NCBI RefSeq assembly: GCF_900109525.1
Contig: NZ_FOAN01000011.1
Location: forward strand, 62,001-126,000
Direction: 5' to 3'
Origin: Allobosea lupini
GTDB taxonomy: Bacteria > Pseudomonadota > Alphaproteobacteria > Rhizobiales > Beijerinckiaceae
DNA: 64,000 bases
Of this stretch, positions 24,867-33,616 are shown piece after piece. Below the pieces are notes generated by a model that was not told the origin of the DNA, searched no databases, and saw nothing but the letters and a program-made list of their open reading frames with translations. The translations under genes and the position numbers were made by a program. Each line of letters begins with the position of its first letter. Position 1 is the stretch's first letter.

Positions 24867-26543
24867 TCAGCCCTGCTGGCCGGCCATGACCCGCTGCATG
24901 CCGCTGAGCACGGCTTTCAGCGAGGCCATGACGATGTTCGGGTCGATGCCGACGCCGTGGACGATGCGGCCCTTCTCGTCCTGGAGCTGAACATAACAGG
25001 CGGCGGTCGCGTTGGCGCCGCGTCCGACCGCGTGCTCGTGATAGTCGAGGAAGGAGAATTCGATGCCATAGGTCGTCTTCAGCGCATCGACGAAGGCGTC
25101 GATCGGGCCATTGCCGACGCCCTCGATCGTGCGGACCCTGCCGTCCTGCTTCAGCTCCGCCGTCAGCGTGCGCGAGCCCTCCGCGCCCGGGAAGGTCTTG
25201 TGGGACAGCAGTTCCAGCGGGGCGTCGCTCAGGAGGTAAGTCCTGCTGAACAGGGACCAGAGCACCGCGCTGGTCAGCTCCTTGCCTTCCTCATCCATCT
25301 GCTCCTGGGCGATCTTGGAGAAGGCTATCTGCAGCGGGCGCGGCAGGTCGAGGCCGTGATCGGCCTGCAGGATATAGGCGATGCCGCCCTTGCCCGACTG
25401 CGAGTTGATCCGGATCACCGCCTCGTAGTCGCGGCCGACATCCTTGGGATCGATCGGGAGGTAGGGCACCTGGAAGAGCGGATCGTTGCGCTTCTCCTGC
25501 GCGTCGAAGCCCTTCTTGATCGCGTCCTGATGCGAGCCGGAGAAGGCGGTGTAGACGAGCTCGCCGACATAAGGGTGGCGTTCGTGCACCGGCAGCTGCG
25601 TGCAGTATTCGGCGACGCTGCGGATTTCGTTGACATCGCGCAGGTCGAGCTCGGGATCGACCCCTTGCGTGAACAGGTTCAGCGCCATGGTGACGATGTC
25701 GACATTGCCGGTGCGCTCGCCATTGCCGAACAGCGTGCCCTCGACGCGGTCGGCGCCGGCCATCAGCGCGAGCTCGGCGGCGGCGACCGCCGTGCCGCGG
25801 TCATTGTGCGGGTGGATCGAGAGCAGCACGCTGTCGCGGTCGGAGATGTTGCGGCCGAACCATTCGAACTGGTCGGCATGGACGTTCGGCGTCGCCATCT
25901 CGACGGTCGCCGGCAGGTTGAGGATCAGCTTCTTCTGCGGCGTGGGCTGGATCACCGCCTTGACCGCCTCGCAGATCTCCAGGGCGTAGTCGAGCTCGGT
26001 GCCGGTGAAGCTCTCCGGCGAGTATTCGAAGGTGAAATTGGTCTCGGGCGCCTTGGCGGCCAGCGCCTTGATCTGGGCGGCCGCATCGGTCGCGATCCTG
26101 ATGATTCCGGCCTTGTCGGAGCGGAAGACCACCTCGCGCTGCAGCGTCGAGGTCGAGTTGTAGAAGTGCAGGATGACGTTCTTGGCGCCCTTCACCGCCT
26201 CGAAGGTGCGCTCGATCAGTTCGGAGCGGCACTGGGTCAGCACCTGGATCGCGACGTCATCCGGGATCGCGCCGCTCTCGATGATCGAACGAACGAAATC
26301 GAAATCGGTCTGCGACGCCGCAGGGAAGGCGACCTCGATCTCTTTGAACCCCAGCTTCACCAGAAGGTTGAACATGCGGTTCTTGCGATCGACGCCCATC
26401 GGCTCGATCAGCGCCTGGTTGCCGTCGCGCAGGTCGACCGAGCACCAGATCGGCGCCTTGGTCAGGACCTGCGACGGCCATTTGCGGTCCGGCAGGTTGA
26501 CCGGCGCATAGGCGCGGTATTTGGAAATCGGCATCGTGGTCAT
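24867..26543 (-). CDS. leuA: 2-isopropylmalate synthase
   Basis: A 558-residue enzyme of the longer LeuA type, condensing acetyl-CoA with 2-oxoisovalerate in the first committed step of leucine synthesis. The DRE-TIM barrel opens with 'WCSVDLRDGNQALIEPM' (about 32-48), carries metal ligands in 'LSIHPHNDRGTAV' (about 245-257) and the 'GTLFGNGERTGN' motif (about 275-286). The C-terminal leucine-binding regulatory domain (about 430-558) has 'EGVGNGPIDAFVDAL' and 'ANATAACYVQL'. Start ATG 26543 follows AAGGG. Transcribed alone, away from the catabolic neighbours; its upstream region may hold a leucine attenuator. Confidence 0.97.
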   Translation of the reverse strand: MTTMPISKYRAYAPVNLPDRKWPSQVLTKAPIWCSVDLRDGNQALIEPMGVDRKNRMFNLLVKLGFKEIEVAFPAASQTDFDFVRSIIESGAIPDDVAIQVLTQCRSELIERTFEAVKGAKNVILHFYNSTSTLQREVVFRSDKAGIIRIATDAAAQIKALAAKAPETNFTFEYSPESFTGTELDYALEICEAVKAVIQPTPQKKLILNLPATVEMATPNVHADQFEWFGRNISDRDSVLLSIHPHNDRGTAVAAAELALMAGADRVEGTLFGNGERTGNVDIVTMALNLFTQGVDPELDLRDVNEIRSVAEYCTQLPVHERHPYVGELVYTAFSGSHQDAIKKGFDAQEKRNDPLFQVPYLPIDPKDVGRDYEAVIRINSQSGKGGIAYILQADHGLDLPRPLQIAFSKIAQEQMDEEGKELTSAVLWSLFSRTYLLSDAPLELLSHKTFPGAEGSRTLTAELKQDGRVRTIEGVGNGPIDAFVDALKTTYGIEFSFLDYHEHAVGRGANATAACYVQLQDEKGRIVHGVGIDPNIVMASLKAVLSGMQRVMAGQQG

Positions 26544-26694
26544 GGGACAACCCTTGCGAAGGATGCGGCGTCAGCCCTGCTCGGGGCTCTGCTACGCCGT
26601 CATGCGATGGACAGGCCTTCGAACCCCGGCGCGCTCACAGCGCCGGGCGGCTAAGTCGCAGGGTCAGGCCCCGGATGGCGGACCGAAATCGCAT
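26544..26694 (-). promoter_or_regulatory. leuA leader with possible Leu-containing leader peptide and hairpins
   Basis: A short frame from ATG 26694 to a stop at 26635 encodes 19 residues with four Leu in the last ten (GLTLRLSRPAL). It ends inside a hairpin (CCCGGCGC with GCGCCGGG, about 26624-26648), and a second nested stem (GGCGT..AGCCC with GGGCT..ACGCC) lies nearer the gene. Leucine attenuation of leuA is known in proteobacteria. Here the Leu codons are not consecutive, the ribosome site is weak and no T-run follows the last stem, so this is only a candidate. Confidence 0.25.
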
Positions 26695-26837
26695 GGCCGG
26701 ACATAACCACCCCGGGAGAGGAAGATCAACCGTGCCGCGCCAGCCGGTTTCCGTCGCGCGGGCTGATGGCAAACTGTCATTCCTTTGTCGCGTAAGCATC
26801 GGCACAAGCACGGCCTTCGATTCACGAGCCCTTGGCG

Positions 26838-27779
26838 ATGCTGCGTTTCCTGGCCTTCCGCATCCTGCGTGCGCTGCTGACGGTCGCGATCTGCGTCTCG
26901 GCGGTGTTCCTGGCGCTGCGGCTGGCCGGCGACCCCGCCGACATCATGCTCTCGATCGAGACCCCGCCGGATGTGCGCGCGCACTACCGCGAGCTCTGGG
27001 GGCTCGATCGGCCGCTGCCCGAGCAGTATCTGCGCTATCTCGCCAGCGTCGTCCGGGGCGATTTCGGCCTCTCCTTCGCCGATGACCGGCCCGCCTTCGC
27101 CGCGGTGGTCGACGCCCTGCCGAAGACCGTCCTGCTCGGCGCCTGCGCGCTCATGCTGGCGCTGCTGATCGGCATGCCGCTCGGCGTCCTGGCGGCGCTG
27201 CGCCACAACAGTGCAATCGACCGCTTCGCCATGGCAGTCGCCGTGCTCGGCTATGCCATCCCGATCTTCTTCCTCGGCATCCTGCTGATCCTGCTCTTCG
27301 CGCTGAAGCTACGCGTCCTGCCCTCGGCAGGGTCCGAGACGCCCTGGCATTTGATCCTGCCTGTGGTGACGCTGGCTTTGCCGCTCGCTGGGCGCCTCGC
27401 GCGCTTCGCGCGCACCGCGACGCTGGAAGTGCTCGGCAAGCCGTTCATCCGCGCCGCCCGCGCCCGCGGGGTGATGCCGCTTTCCGTCATCCTGCGCCAC
27501 GCGCTGCCCAATGCCGCCGTGCCATTGCTGATGTTCATCGGCATCGAGATCGGCCATATCCTCGCCGGCAGCGCCGTGGTCGAGACGATCTTCGCCTGGC
27601 CCGGCATCGGCCGCCTATTGGTCGATTCCGTCTCGACGCGCGATCTTGCCGTGGTTCAGGCGGTGATCCTGACGGTCACCGTGGTCATGGTCGCCGCCAA
27701 TCTGCTGGTCGACATCCTGCACATCCTGCTCGATCCGCGCCTCGGCGGCTTCTCGCGCAGCCTGGGCAAGCCGGCATGA
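26838..27779 (+). CDS. ABC transporter permease, DppB/OppB type
   Basis: A 313-residue inner membrane permease with the usual layout: first helix at about 5-30, 'LWGLDRPLPEQYLRYLASVVRGDFGLSF' (about 50-78), EAA loop 'GKPFIRAARARGVMP' (about 200-215), and the 'VETIFAWPGIGRLLVDSV' ending. ATG 26838 is preferred over the TTG two codons earlier. It overlaps the next permease by 4 bases. No ATPase is encoded in this operon; the ATPases are on the convergent operon at 32627-34692. Confidence 0.92.
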   Translation: MLRFLAFRILRALLTVAICVSAVFLALRLAGDPADIMLSIETPPDVRAHYRELWGLDRPLPEQYLRYLASVVRGDFGLSFADDRPAFAAVVDALPKTVLLGACALMLALLIGMPLGVLAALRHNSAIDRFAMAVAVLGYAIPIFFLGILLILLFALKLRVLPSAGSETPWHLILPVVTLALPLAGRLARFARTATLEVLGKPFIRAARARGVMPLSVILRHALPNAAVPLLMFIGIEIGHILAGSAVVETIFAWPGIGRLLVDSVSTRDLAVVQAVILTVTVVMVAANLLVDILHILLDPRLGGFSRSLGKPA

Positions 27780-28654
27780 GCGCGAGCCTCGAAATCGGCG
27801 CGGTTCCGGTCGCTCGGCCGCGTCGCCGGTCCATGTCGCCAGTCGTAAAACTCTCGGCCGGCTTCCTGATCCTAGTCGTGCTCGTCGCTATCGCCGCCGA
27901 CTGGCTGGCGCCGATCCACTACACCACCCAGAATCTGCTGGCCCGGCTGAAGCCACCGCTGACGCAGAGCGGCGGCACGACCTATTGGCTGGGCACCGAC
28001 CAGCTCGGCCGCGATATCCTCAGCCGCATGATCTACGCGGTCCGCACCTCGATCCTGATCGCGGTGATGGGCACGCTGATCGGGGCTGTGTTCGGCACGC
28101 TGCTCGGCTTCATCGCGGCGCGGATGCGCGGCGTCGTCGACCAGGCGATCATGATGCTGGTCGACGCACAGGCGGCGATCCCGGCGCTGTTCCTGGCGCT
28201 GACCATGCTCGCCTTCTTCGGCAACACCATCGTGCTGTTCGTCATACTGGTCAGCATCGACGGCTGGGACCGCTATACCCGCCTCGCCCGCGGCCTCGTC
28301 GCTTCCGAGCAGGAGAGCGACTATATCAACGCGGTCGAGGCGCTCGGCGCCAGCACGCCACGCGTGATCCTGCGCCATCTCCTGCCCAACATCGTCGCGG
28401 CGCTGGTGGTGCAGGCGACGCTCAACTTCCCGGGCACGATCCTGCTCGAGACCTCGCTCTCCTTTCTCGGACTCGGCGTGCAGCCGCCCGGCACCTCGCT
28501 CGGCCTGATGCTCGGCGAGGGTCGGCGCTATCTCCTCAATGCCTGGTGGATTGCGGTTTTTCCCGGGCTCGTCATCTTCCTGACGACGCTGTCGATGAGC
28601 CTGTTCGGCGACTGGCTGCGTGATCGCTTCGACCCCACCAGCGAGCGGCATTGA
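27776..28654 (+). CDS. ABC transporter permease, DppC/OppC type
   Basis: A 292-residue permease. Hydrophobic segment at about 25-45, then the family mark 'YWLGTDQLGRDILSRMIYAVRTSILIAV' (about 70-97), the EAA loop 'DYINAVEALGASTPRVILRHLLPN' (about 183-205) and 'ETSLSFLGLGVQPPGTSLG'. Translationally coupled to the DppB-type gene (ATGA) and followed 4 bases later by the phosphodiesterase gene, so transport and hydrolysis genes are co-expressed. Confidence 0.92.
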   Translation: MSASLEIGAVPVARPRRRSMSPVVKLSAGFLILVVLVAIAADWLAPIHYTTQNLLARLKPPLTQSGGTTYWLGTDQLGRDILSRMIYAVRTSILIAVMGTLIGAVFGTLLGFIAARMRGVVDQAIMMLVDAQAAIPALFLALTMLAFFGNTIVLFVILVSIDGWDRYTRLARGLVASEQESDYINAVEALGASTPRVILRHLLPNIVAALVVQATLNFPGTILLETSLSFLGLGVQPPGTSLGLMLGEGRRYLLNAWWIAVFPGLVIFLTTLSMSLFGDWLRDRFDPTSERH

Positions 28655-28658
28655 GACG

Positions 28659-29429
28659 ATGGGCTTCGCCGTCCGCAGCATTGCAGGGCCTCTCCCGCTT
28701 GCCATCGCCCATCGTGGCGGGGCTCTGCTCGGTCCCGAAAACACCGCTGAGGCCTTCGCGCAGGCGAAGGCTGTCGGCGCCGAGATGGTCGAAACCGACG
28801 TGCGCTTGAGCGCTGACGATGCGCTGGTCTGCCTGCACGATGCGGATCTCCAGCGCATCGCCGGTGATCCGCGCCTCGTCGCGGAGATCGGGCTCTCCGA
28901 ACTGCGGGCGATCCTGCCCCGCCTGCTGACGCTGGACGAGGCGGTCGCCGCCTCCGCGCCGCTCGGCCTGCTGCTCGATGTGAAGCTCAGCCACCCCCTG
29001 GTGCTGCCACGCATTCTCGACGCCGTTGCGGTGGCCGGGGCGACCGAGCGCGTGCTGCTCGGTGTGCGGTCGCTCGACCTCATCGCCGCCGCTCGGGCTG
29101 TGTCCGAGGCGATCGCGATCCTCGCTTTGGTCCCCGATCCGGACTCCTTCCGGCAGGCGAAGGCCCTTGGTGCGAACTGGTTCCGCTTCTGGCAAGGCGA
29201 GACCACAGTGGAGCGCATCGCCGCCGCACGCAGCCTTGGCCTGCGGACGGTGATCATGGTCGGCCAGCCGCGCTCGGTTGCCGAGCCCGGCTATCCGCCT
29301 TTCCCGGTCGGGCGGATCGATGCGCAGGGGATCGACCGCGTCCTTTCCCTCGGGCCCGATGCGGTGATGCTCGACGACCCCCGCCAGCTGCTGTCCGCGC
29401 GCTCCGTCACGGCCCTGTCGTCAAGCTGA
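28659..29429 (+). CDS. glycerophosphodiester phosphodiesterase family protein
   Basis: A 256-residue GDPD/UgpQ-type TIM barrel that splits glycerophosphodiesters into glycerol 3-phosphate and an alcohol. The catalytic pattern is clear: 'AIAHRGGALLGPENT' (His-Arg and Glu-Asn, about residues 15-30), 'VETDVRLSADDALVCLHDADLQRI' (Glu and Asp metal ligands, then the second catalytic His, about 42-65), and 'LLLDVKLS' (Lys-type strand). No signal peptide is visible, so it acts in the cytosol on imported substrate. Start ATG 28659 lies 4 bases after the permease stop; an upstream in-frame start overlaps that gene. Confidence 0.92.
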   Translation: MGFAVRSIAGPLPLAIAHRGGALLGPENTAEAFAQAKAVGAEMVETDVRLSADDALVCLHDADLQRIAGDPRLVAEIGLSELRAILPRLLTLDEAVAASAPLGLLLDVKLSHPLVLPRILDAVAVAGATERVLLGVRSLDLIAAARAVSEAIAILALVPDPDSFRQAKALGANWFRFWQGETTVERIAAARSLGLRTVIMVGQPRSVAEPGYPPFPVGRIDAQGIDRVLSLGPDAVMLDDPRQLLSARSVTALSSS

Positions 29430-29493
29430 GGCATGGCAGCGCGATTGCGCGCGGACCGGTTCGGCCTCGCCGCCGACAGATGCGAGACATGCC

Positions 29494-31056
29494 ATGATCA
29501 CCCTTTCCCGCCGGCGCTTTCTCGAAGGCGCCTCCGCCACCTCGGCGCTGCTCGCCGCCCCGCAAGCCTTCGCCGCCGGCGAAACGCGCCCGACTTTCAC
29601 CGTCGCGGTCGCCGACCTGCCGGCAACGCTGGAGCCGGCGCGCGAGCTTTCCAATGTCGGCACGCGCGTCACCTATTCGATCTTCGACACGCTGATCCGC
29701 CGCGATTTCCTCGGCGCCGCCGATGGCGGCGGCTCGGAGCTGAAGCCGCATCTGGCGACCAAGTGGGAGCGGGTGTCGCCGCAGGAACTGGTCGTCACGC
29801 TGCGCCAGGGCGTCAAATTCCACAATGGCGACGAGCTGACCTCGGAGGACGTCGCCTACACCTTCCGCGACGGCCGCCTCTGGGGCGACAAGGCCCAGAT
29901 CCCCGGCGGCAAGCCCTATTTCGGCATCCTCGCCAGCGTCGAGCCGATCGACCGCTACACCGTCCGTTTCCGCACCAAGGTCGCCGACGTGCTGCTCGAG
30001 CAGCGGCTCGCCTCCTGGTGCGCCTGGATCGTCAACAAGCGCGCTTATGAGGCGATGGGCTTCGAGGCCTATTCGCGCAAGCCGGTGGCGACCGGCCCCT
30101 ATCGCGTCGTCTCGCATTCGGCGGCCGAAGCCACCGTGCTGGAAGCCTTCGACGACTATTTCATGGGCAAGCCGACCGCGAGGCGCGTCACCTTCCGGCG
30201 CGTGCCGGAACTGGCGGCCCGCGTCGCCGGGCTCGTCGCTGGCGATTACGACCTGATCACCAATATCCCGCCCGACCAGATGAGCGTGGTCGGCGCCTAC
30301 AAGGACATCGATGTCCGCTCGGTCGTGCTCGCGAACGTCCATGTCCTCGCCTATAACGAGCAGGACAAAGTCTTGGCCGACAAGCGGGTGCGGCAGGCGC
30401 TGAACCTTGCGATCGACCGGCAGAAGCTGGTCGATGCGCTCTGGCAGGGCACGGCGCAGGTGCCGCCGAGCCACAACTTCCCCGAATACGGCCAGATGTT
30501 CGTCGAGGGCCGCAAGCTGCCTTACGACCCCGCCAGGGCCAAGGCGCTGCTGCAGCAGGCCGGCTACAAGGGCGAGCCGATCGTCTACCGCACCATGGCG
30601 AACTACTACACCAATGCGCTCGAGGCGGCGCAGATCCTGGTCGAGCAGTGGAAGGCCGTCGGCATCAACGCCTCGCTGCAGGTGGTCGAGAACTCGACCC
30701 AGATGCGCGGCGCCGGTGCGCAGATCTTCAACTGGTCGAACTCGACGCGCCTGCCCGATCCGCTCGGCGCGATCTGGGTCGCCTGGGGGCCGGCCGGCGA
30801 GCACCAGGTCTCGAAGTTCTGGACCTCGGCCGACGGCTTCAACAAGGCCGGCACGGCGCTGGAGGCGGAGGTCGATCCGGTGAAGCGCAAGGCGCTGTTC
30901 ACCGAGATGCTCGACATCTGGGAGGACGAGGCGCCGGCGACGATCCTCTACCAGCCGAGCGAGGCCTACGCGATCAAGAAGGCGATCGCCTGGCGGCCGA
31001 CGACCTTCTATTTCATGGACCTGCGGCCGGGCAACCTGTCCTTCGGCCGCAGCTGA
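29494..31056 (+). CDS. ABC transporter substrate-binding protein, family 5, Tat-exported
   Basis: A 520-residue DppA/OppA-type binding protein. The N-terminus 'ITLSRRRFLEGASATSALL' is a good twin-arginine signal with AFA cleavage context near residue 28. Family segments: 'LKPHLATKWERVSPQELVVTLRQGVKFHNGDELTSEDV' (about 83-120), 'KRVRQALNLAIDRQKLVDALW' (about 296-316), 'YDPARAKALLQQAGYKGE'. It completes the permease pair upstream. Linked phosphodiesterase genes suggest a glycerophosphodiester or other phosphodiester ligand rather than a peptide, though family 5 members bind very diverse solutes. Confidence 0.93.
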   Translation: MITLSRRRFLEGASATSALLAAPQAFAAGETRPTFTVAVADLPATLEPARELSNVGTRVTYSIFDTLIRRDFLGAADGGGSELKPHLATKWERVSPQELVVTLRQGVKFHNGDELTSEDVAYTFRDGRLWGDKAQIPGGKPYFGILASVEPIDRYTVRFRTKVADVLLEQRLASWCAWIVNKRAYEAMGFEAYSRKPVATGPYRVVSHSAAEATVLEAFDDYFMGKPTARRVTFRRVPELAARVAGLVAGDYDLITNIPPDQMSVVGAYKDIDVRSVVLANVHVLAYNEQDKVLADKRVRQALNLAIDRQKLVDALWQGTAQVPPSHNFPEYGQMFVEGRKLPYDPARAKALLQQAGYKGEPIVYRTMANYYTNALEAAQILVEQWKAVGINASLQVVENSTQMRGAGAQIFNWSNSTRLPDPLGAIWVAWGPAGEHQVSKFWTSADGFNKAGTALEAEVDPVKRKALFTEMLDIWEDEAPATILYQPSEAYAIKKAIAWRPTTFYFMDLRPGNLSFGRS

Positions 31057-31075
31057 AAGAGCAGAGGTCGGACTG

Positions 31076-31105
31076 AAAAAGGGGCGGCTCGGCCACCCCT
31101 TTTTT
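31076..31105. terminator. bidirectional intrinsic terminator between convergent operons
   Basis: AAAAA (31076-31080), a GC-rich stem GGGGCGG...CCACCCC (31081-31099) and TTTTTT (31100-31105). The T-run ends plus-strand transcription from the binding protein; the A-run gives a T-run on the minus strand, ending the phosphodiesterase operon. It is centred between the two stops at 31056 and 31123. Confidence 0.9.
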
Positions 31106-31122
31106 GCATTCGTTCCCTCGGA

Positions 31123-32601
31123 TCAGTGCCCGCCGAGAATGAAGCGGCGGCCGTCCTGCTCGGCGAACTCGACCTGCTGCGTGAAGGCGCCGCGCCCGGT
31201 CGCGACGCGCCGGATGCGCGCTTCCTCCCTCGCCGGACGGGAGAGGTCGCGGCCGACCATGCTCGGCGCCTTGGCCAGGCCGGAGAGGCCGAGCACGGTC
31301 GGGCCGATGTCGATGATCCCGGCCGGCTCCTGCGAGACGCTGCCGACTTCGCCGGTGCCCGTACCGACGATCAGCACGGTGTTGAGCTCATGCGGGTTGA
31401 TGCCCCCATGCATGCCGCCACCGAGCGGGACATCGCCCGGCGTCATCGCGCCGAGGCCGGGGAGGCCGTACCGGTCGGCCTGCAGCGACGATTTCAGGAT
31501 GAACATCAGGTCGGGCTGGCGACCGGCATAGCCGGCGCCGATCAGGTCGAGCGACAGGGTGCCGGCGATGTCGCCTTCTTCGCCGCTGCCGCGCGAGAAG
31601 ACATGACCGATCGTCGGCTGCTCCATCAGCCAGGCGGCGATGCGCTCGATCTGGCTGCGGTCGTTGCCGCGCAGCCGGATCTCGCCGCTGATGCCGCCGG
31701 TCGCCAGGAAGGCGGCGCCGTCGACGGCCTTGGCGTTGCTGACGTCGAAGCCGGCCTGGCGCGCCGCTTCGAACAGCGGCTCGACCGAGCCGGTCGAGAT
31801 CTGGCCATGGTCGGAGGCGGCGATCACCGCGATGCGCTCGCCGTCGGGCTGGGCCTCGACCCAGTCGAGGATGGTGCCGAAGGCGCGGTCGGCCTGCTGC
31901 AGGCCGGCCTTGGCCTCCTGCGAGCCGAGACCGCGATAATGGAAGGTGGTGTCGGGCTCGTTGAACCAGATCAGCGCGACATCGGGCTTCAGCACCGGCA
32001 GGACGTGCTCGACCATCACCCGGCCGCCATAGGCGAGCTCGTCGAGGCGCGGCAGCTGGCGCTCCGGCAGCGGGCCAAGCCTGGCGATGACGTCCTCGAC
32101 TGCCTCCGGCGTCTGCGTCGCCTCGGTCCCGAGCATCGTGAAGGTCCAATGCCCGTTGGCGCGGGCGCGCGGATTGATGAAATGCGCCGAGCCGGCCGAG
32201 CCGGTATGGACCACGGCGAGTCGCTTGCCCGCCCGCGCCAGCACGTCGCCGAAGGTATCGACCGCGATCAGCCGGCCGCCATGATGGGCTTCCGCCCGGC
32301 GCAGCATGCCGATGTCGCTGGTGTCGAAGATGCGCTCGGGAATGGCGCCTTCGAGGTAGAAGGCGTTGCCGACGATGCCGTGTACGGCGGGCGGCGCGCC
32401 GGTGGCAATGGCGCTGGTCGCGACGCGGGTCACCGAGGGGAAGACGCTGCGCGCCCGGCGGAACCATGTGCCGCGCGCCGCGAGGCGCAGGATGTTGGGG
32501 GTCAGCTCGGGCGTGACGAAGTCGGGCCGCAGCCCGTCGAAGACCGCGACGATGACGCGCGTGGCTGGGGAGCGATCGTGGTCAGCCAAGTTTTGGGCCA
32601 T
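31123..32601 (-). CDS. alkaline phosphatase superfamily protein, type I phosphodiesterase/nucleotide pyrophosphatase
   Basis: A 492-residue hydrolase of the NPP/phosphonoacetate hydrolase group. Two-zinc site residues are visible: Asp in 'IVAVFDGLRPDF' (about 17-28), nucleophile Thr in 'FPSVTRVATSAIATG' (about 55-70), 'VHGIVGNAFY', then 'FNEPDTTFHYRG' (Asp and His, about 218-230) and 'ASDHGQIS' (Asp-His, about 268-275). No signal peptide is evident. Start ATG 32601 avoids overlap with the ATPase gene that ends at 32627. With the GDPD on the convergent operon it supports a phosphodiester substrate. Confidence 0.88.
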   Translation of the reverse strand: MAQNLADHDRSPATRVIVAVFDGLRPDFVTPELTPNILRLAARGTWFRRARSVFPSVTRVATSAIATGAPPAVHGIVGNAFYLEGAIPERIFDTSDIGMLRRAEAHHGGRLIAVDTFGDVLARAGKRLAVVHTGSAGSAHFINPRARANGHWTFTMLGTEATQTPEAVEDVIARLGPLPERQLPRLDELAYGGRVMVEHVLPVLKPDVALIWFNEPDTTFHYRGLGSQEAKAGLQQADRAFGTILDWVEAQPDGERIAVIAASDHGQISTGSVEPLFEAARQAGFDVSNAKAVDGAAFLATGGISGEIRLRGNDRSQIERIAAWLMEQPTIGHVFSRGSGEEGDIAGTLSLDLIGAGYAGRQPDLMFILKSSLQADRYGLPGLGAMTPGDVPLGGGMHGGINPHELNTVLIVGTGTGEVGSVSQEPAGIIDIGPTVLGLSGLAKAPSMVGRDLSRPAREEARIRRVATGRGAFTQQVEFAEQDGRRFILGGH

Positions 32602-32626
32602 GTCGGTATCCGGTCGGTCGATAGGG

Positions 32627-33616
32627 TCAGGCGGCTGCCGCCTGGGCATCGGTCGCCAGCGGTACCAGATGGCAGGCGGCGAGTCGCCCGTCGCTGGCGG
32701 GACGCAGAACAGGTTCCTCCTCGCGGCAGCGGGCGACGGCGCGCGGGCAGCGCGGATGGAAGGCACAACCCGCCGGCCGGTCGACCGGATTGGGCGGGTC
32801 GCCGCGCAGGATGATGCGTTCGCGCGTGCCGCGCTGGAGCGTCGGCACGGCCGAGACCAGCGCCTCGGTGTAGGGATGGGCCGGCGCATGGAACAGCGCC
32901 TCCGGCGGGCCCTGCTCGACGATCCTGCCGAGATACATCACTGCGACCTCGTCGGCGATCTGCCGGACGACCTTCAGATCGTGACTGATGAAGAGATAGG
33001 CCATGCCGAGGCGCCCCTGCAGGTCCTGCAGCAGGTTGATGACCTGGGCCGCGACCGAGACGTCGAGCGCCGAGATCGGCTCGTCGCAGACGAGCAACTC
33101 AGGGCCGAGGATCAGCGCCCGGGCGAGCACGACGCGTTGGCGCTGCCCGCCGGAGAGCTCGTGCGGATAGCGCTCGAACAGGTCCGGCCGCAGGCCGACC
33201 GCCTCGAACAGCTGGAGCGCCTTCTGCCGGCGAGCCTCGGCGCCGGCTTCGAGCCCGTGGATGACGAGCGGCTCGACGATCTGCTCGCCGACGGGCAGGC
33301 GCCGGTCGAGCGCCGCGAGCGGGTCCTGATGCACCAGCTGCATCCGCCGGCGCAGGGCTCGCCAATGACGATCGCGCGTCGCGCTGACCTCCGCGCCCGC
33401 GAACGTGATCCGCCCGCACGTCGCCGGTAGCACGCCGAGCACGAGGCGCGCGGTAGTCGACTTGCCGCAACCGGATTCGCCGACGAGGCCGAGGGTTTTG
33501 CCGGCGGCGAGGGAAAAGCTGACGCCGTCGACGGCATGGAGCATGCGCTTCTGCCCGGTCGCAGTCGCGACCGGATAGTGGCGGGCGAGATCGTCGACGC
33601 GAAGCAGCGGGTTCAT
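32627..33616 (-). CDS. ABC transporter ATP-binding protein, DppF/OppF type
   Basis: A 329-residue ATPase. Walker A 'GESGCGKSTTARLV' near residue 50, Q-loop 'MQLVHQDPLAALDRRLPVG', signature 'LSGGQRQRVVLARALI' near 155, Walker B 'LLVCDEPISALDVS', and the oligopeptide C-terminal cysteine-type extension 'GCAFHPRCPRAVARC' that binds an Fe-S cluster in several members. Start ATG 33616 overlaps the upstream ATPase stop. It most likely energises the permeases at 26838-28654, which lack their own ATPases. Confidence 0.92.
   Translation of the reverse strand: MNPLLRVDDLARHYPVATATGQKRMLHAVDGVSFSLAAGKTLGLVGESGCGKSTTARLVLGVLPATCGRITFAGAEVSATRDRHWRALRRRMQLVHQDPLAALDRRLPVGEQIVEPLVIHGLEAGAEARRQKALQLFEAVGLRPDLFERYPHELSGGQRQRVVLARALILGPELLVCDEPISALDVSVAAQVINLLQDLQGRLGMAYLFISHDLKVVRQIADEVAVMYLGRIVEQGPPEALFHAPAHPYTEALVSAVPTLQRGTRERIILRGDPPNPVDRPAGCAFHPRCPRAVARCREEEPVLRPASDGRLAACHLVPLATDAQAAAA

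Noticed and set aside
24957..26654. 565-residue plus-strand open frame opposite leuA.
   Set aside because: leuA is certain from its motifs; the antisense frame is a compositional shadow.
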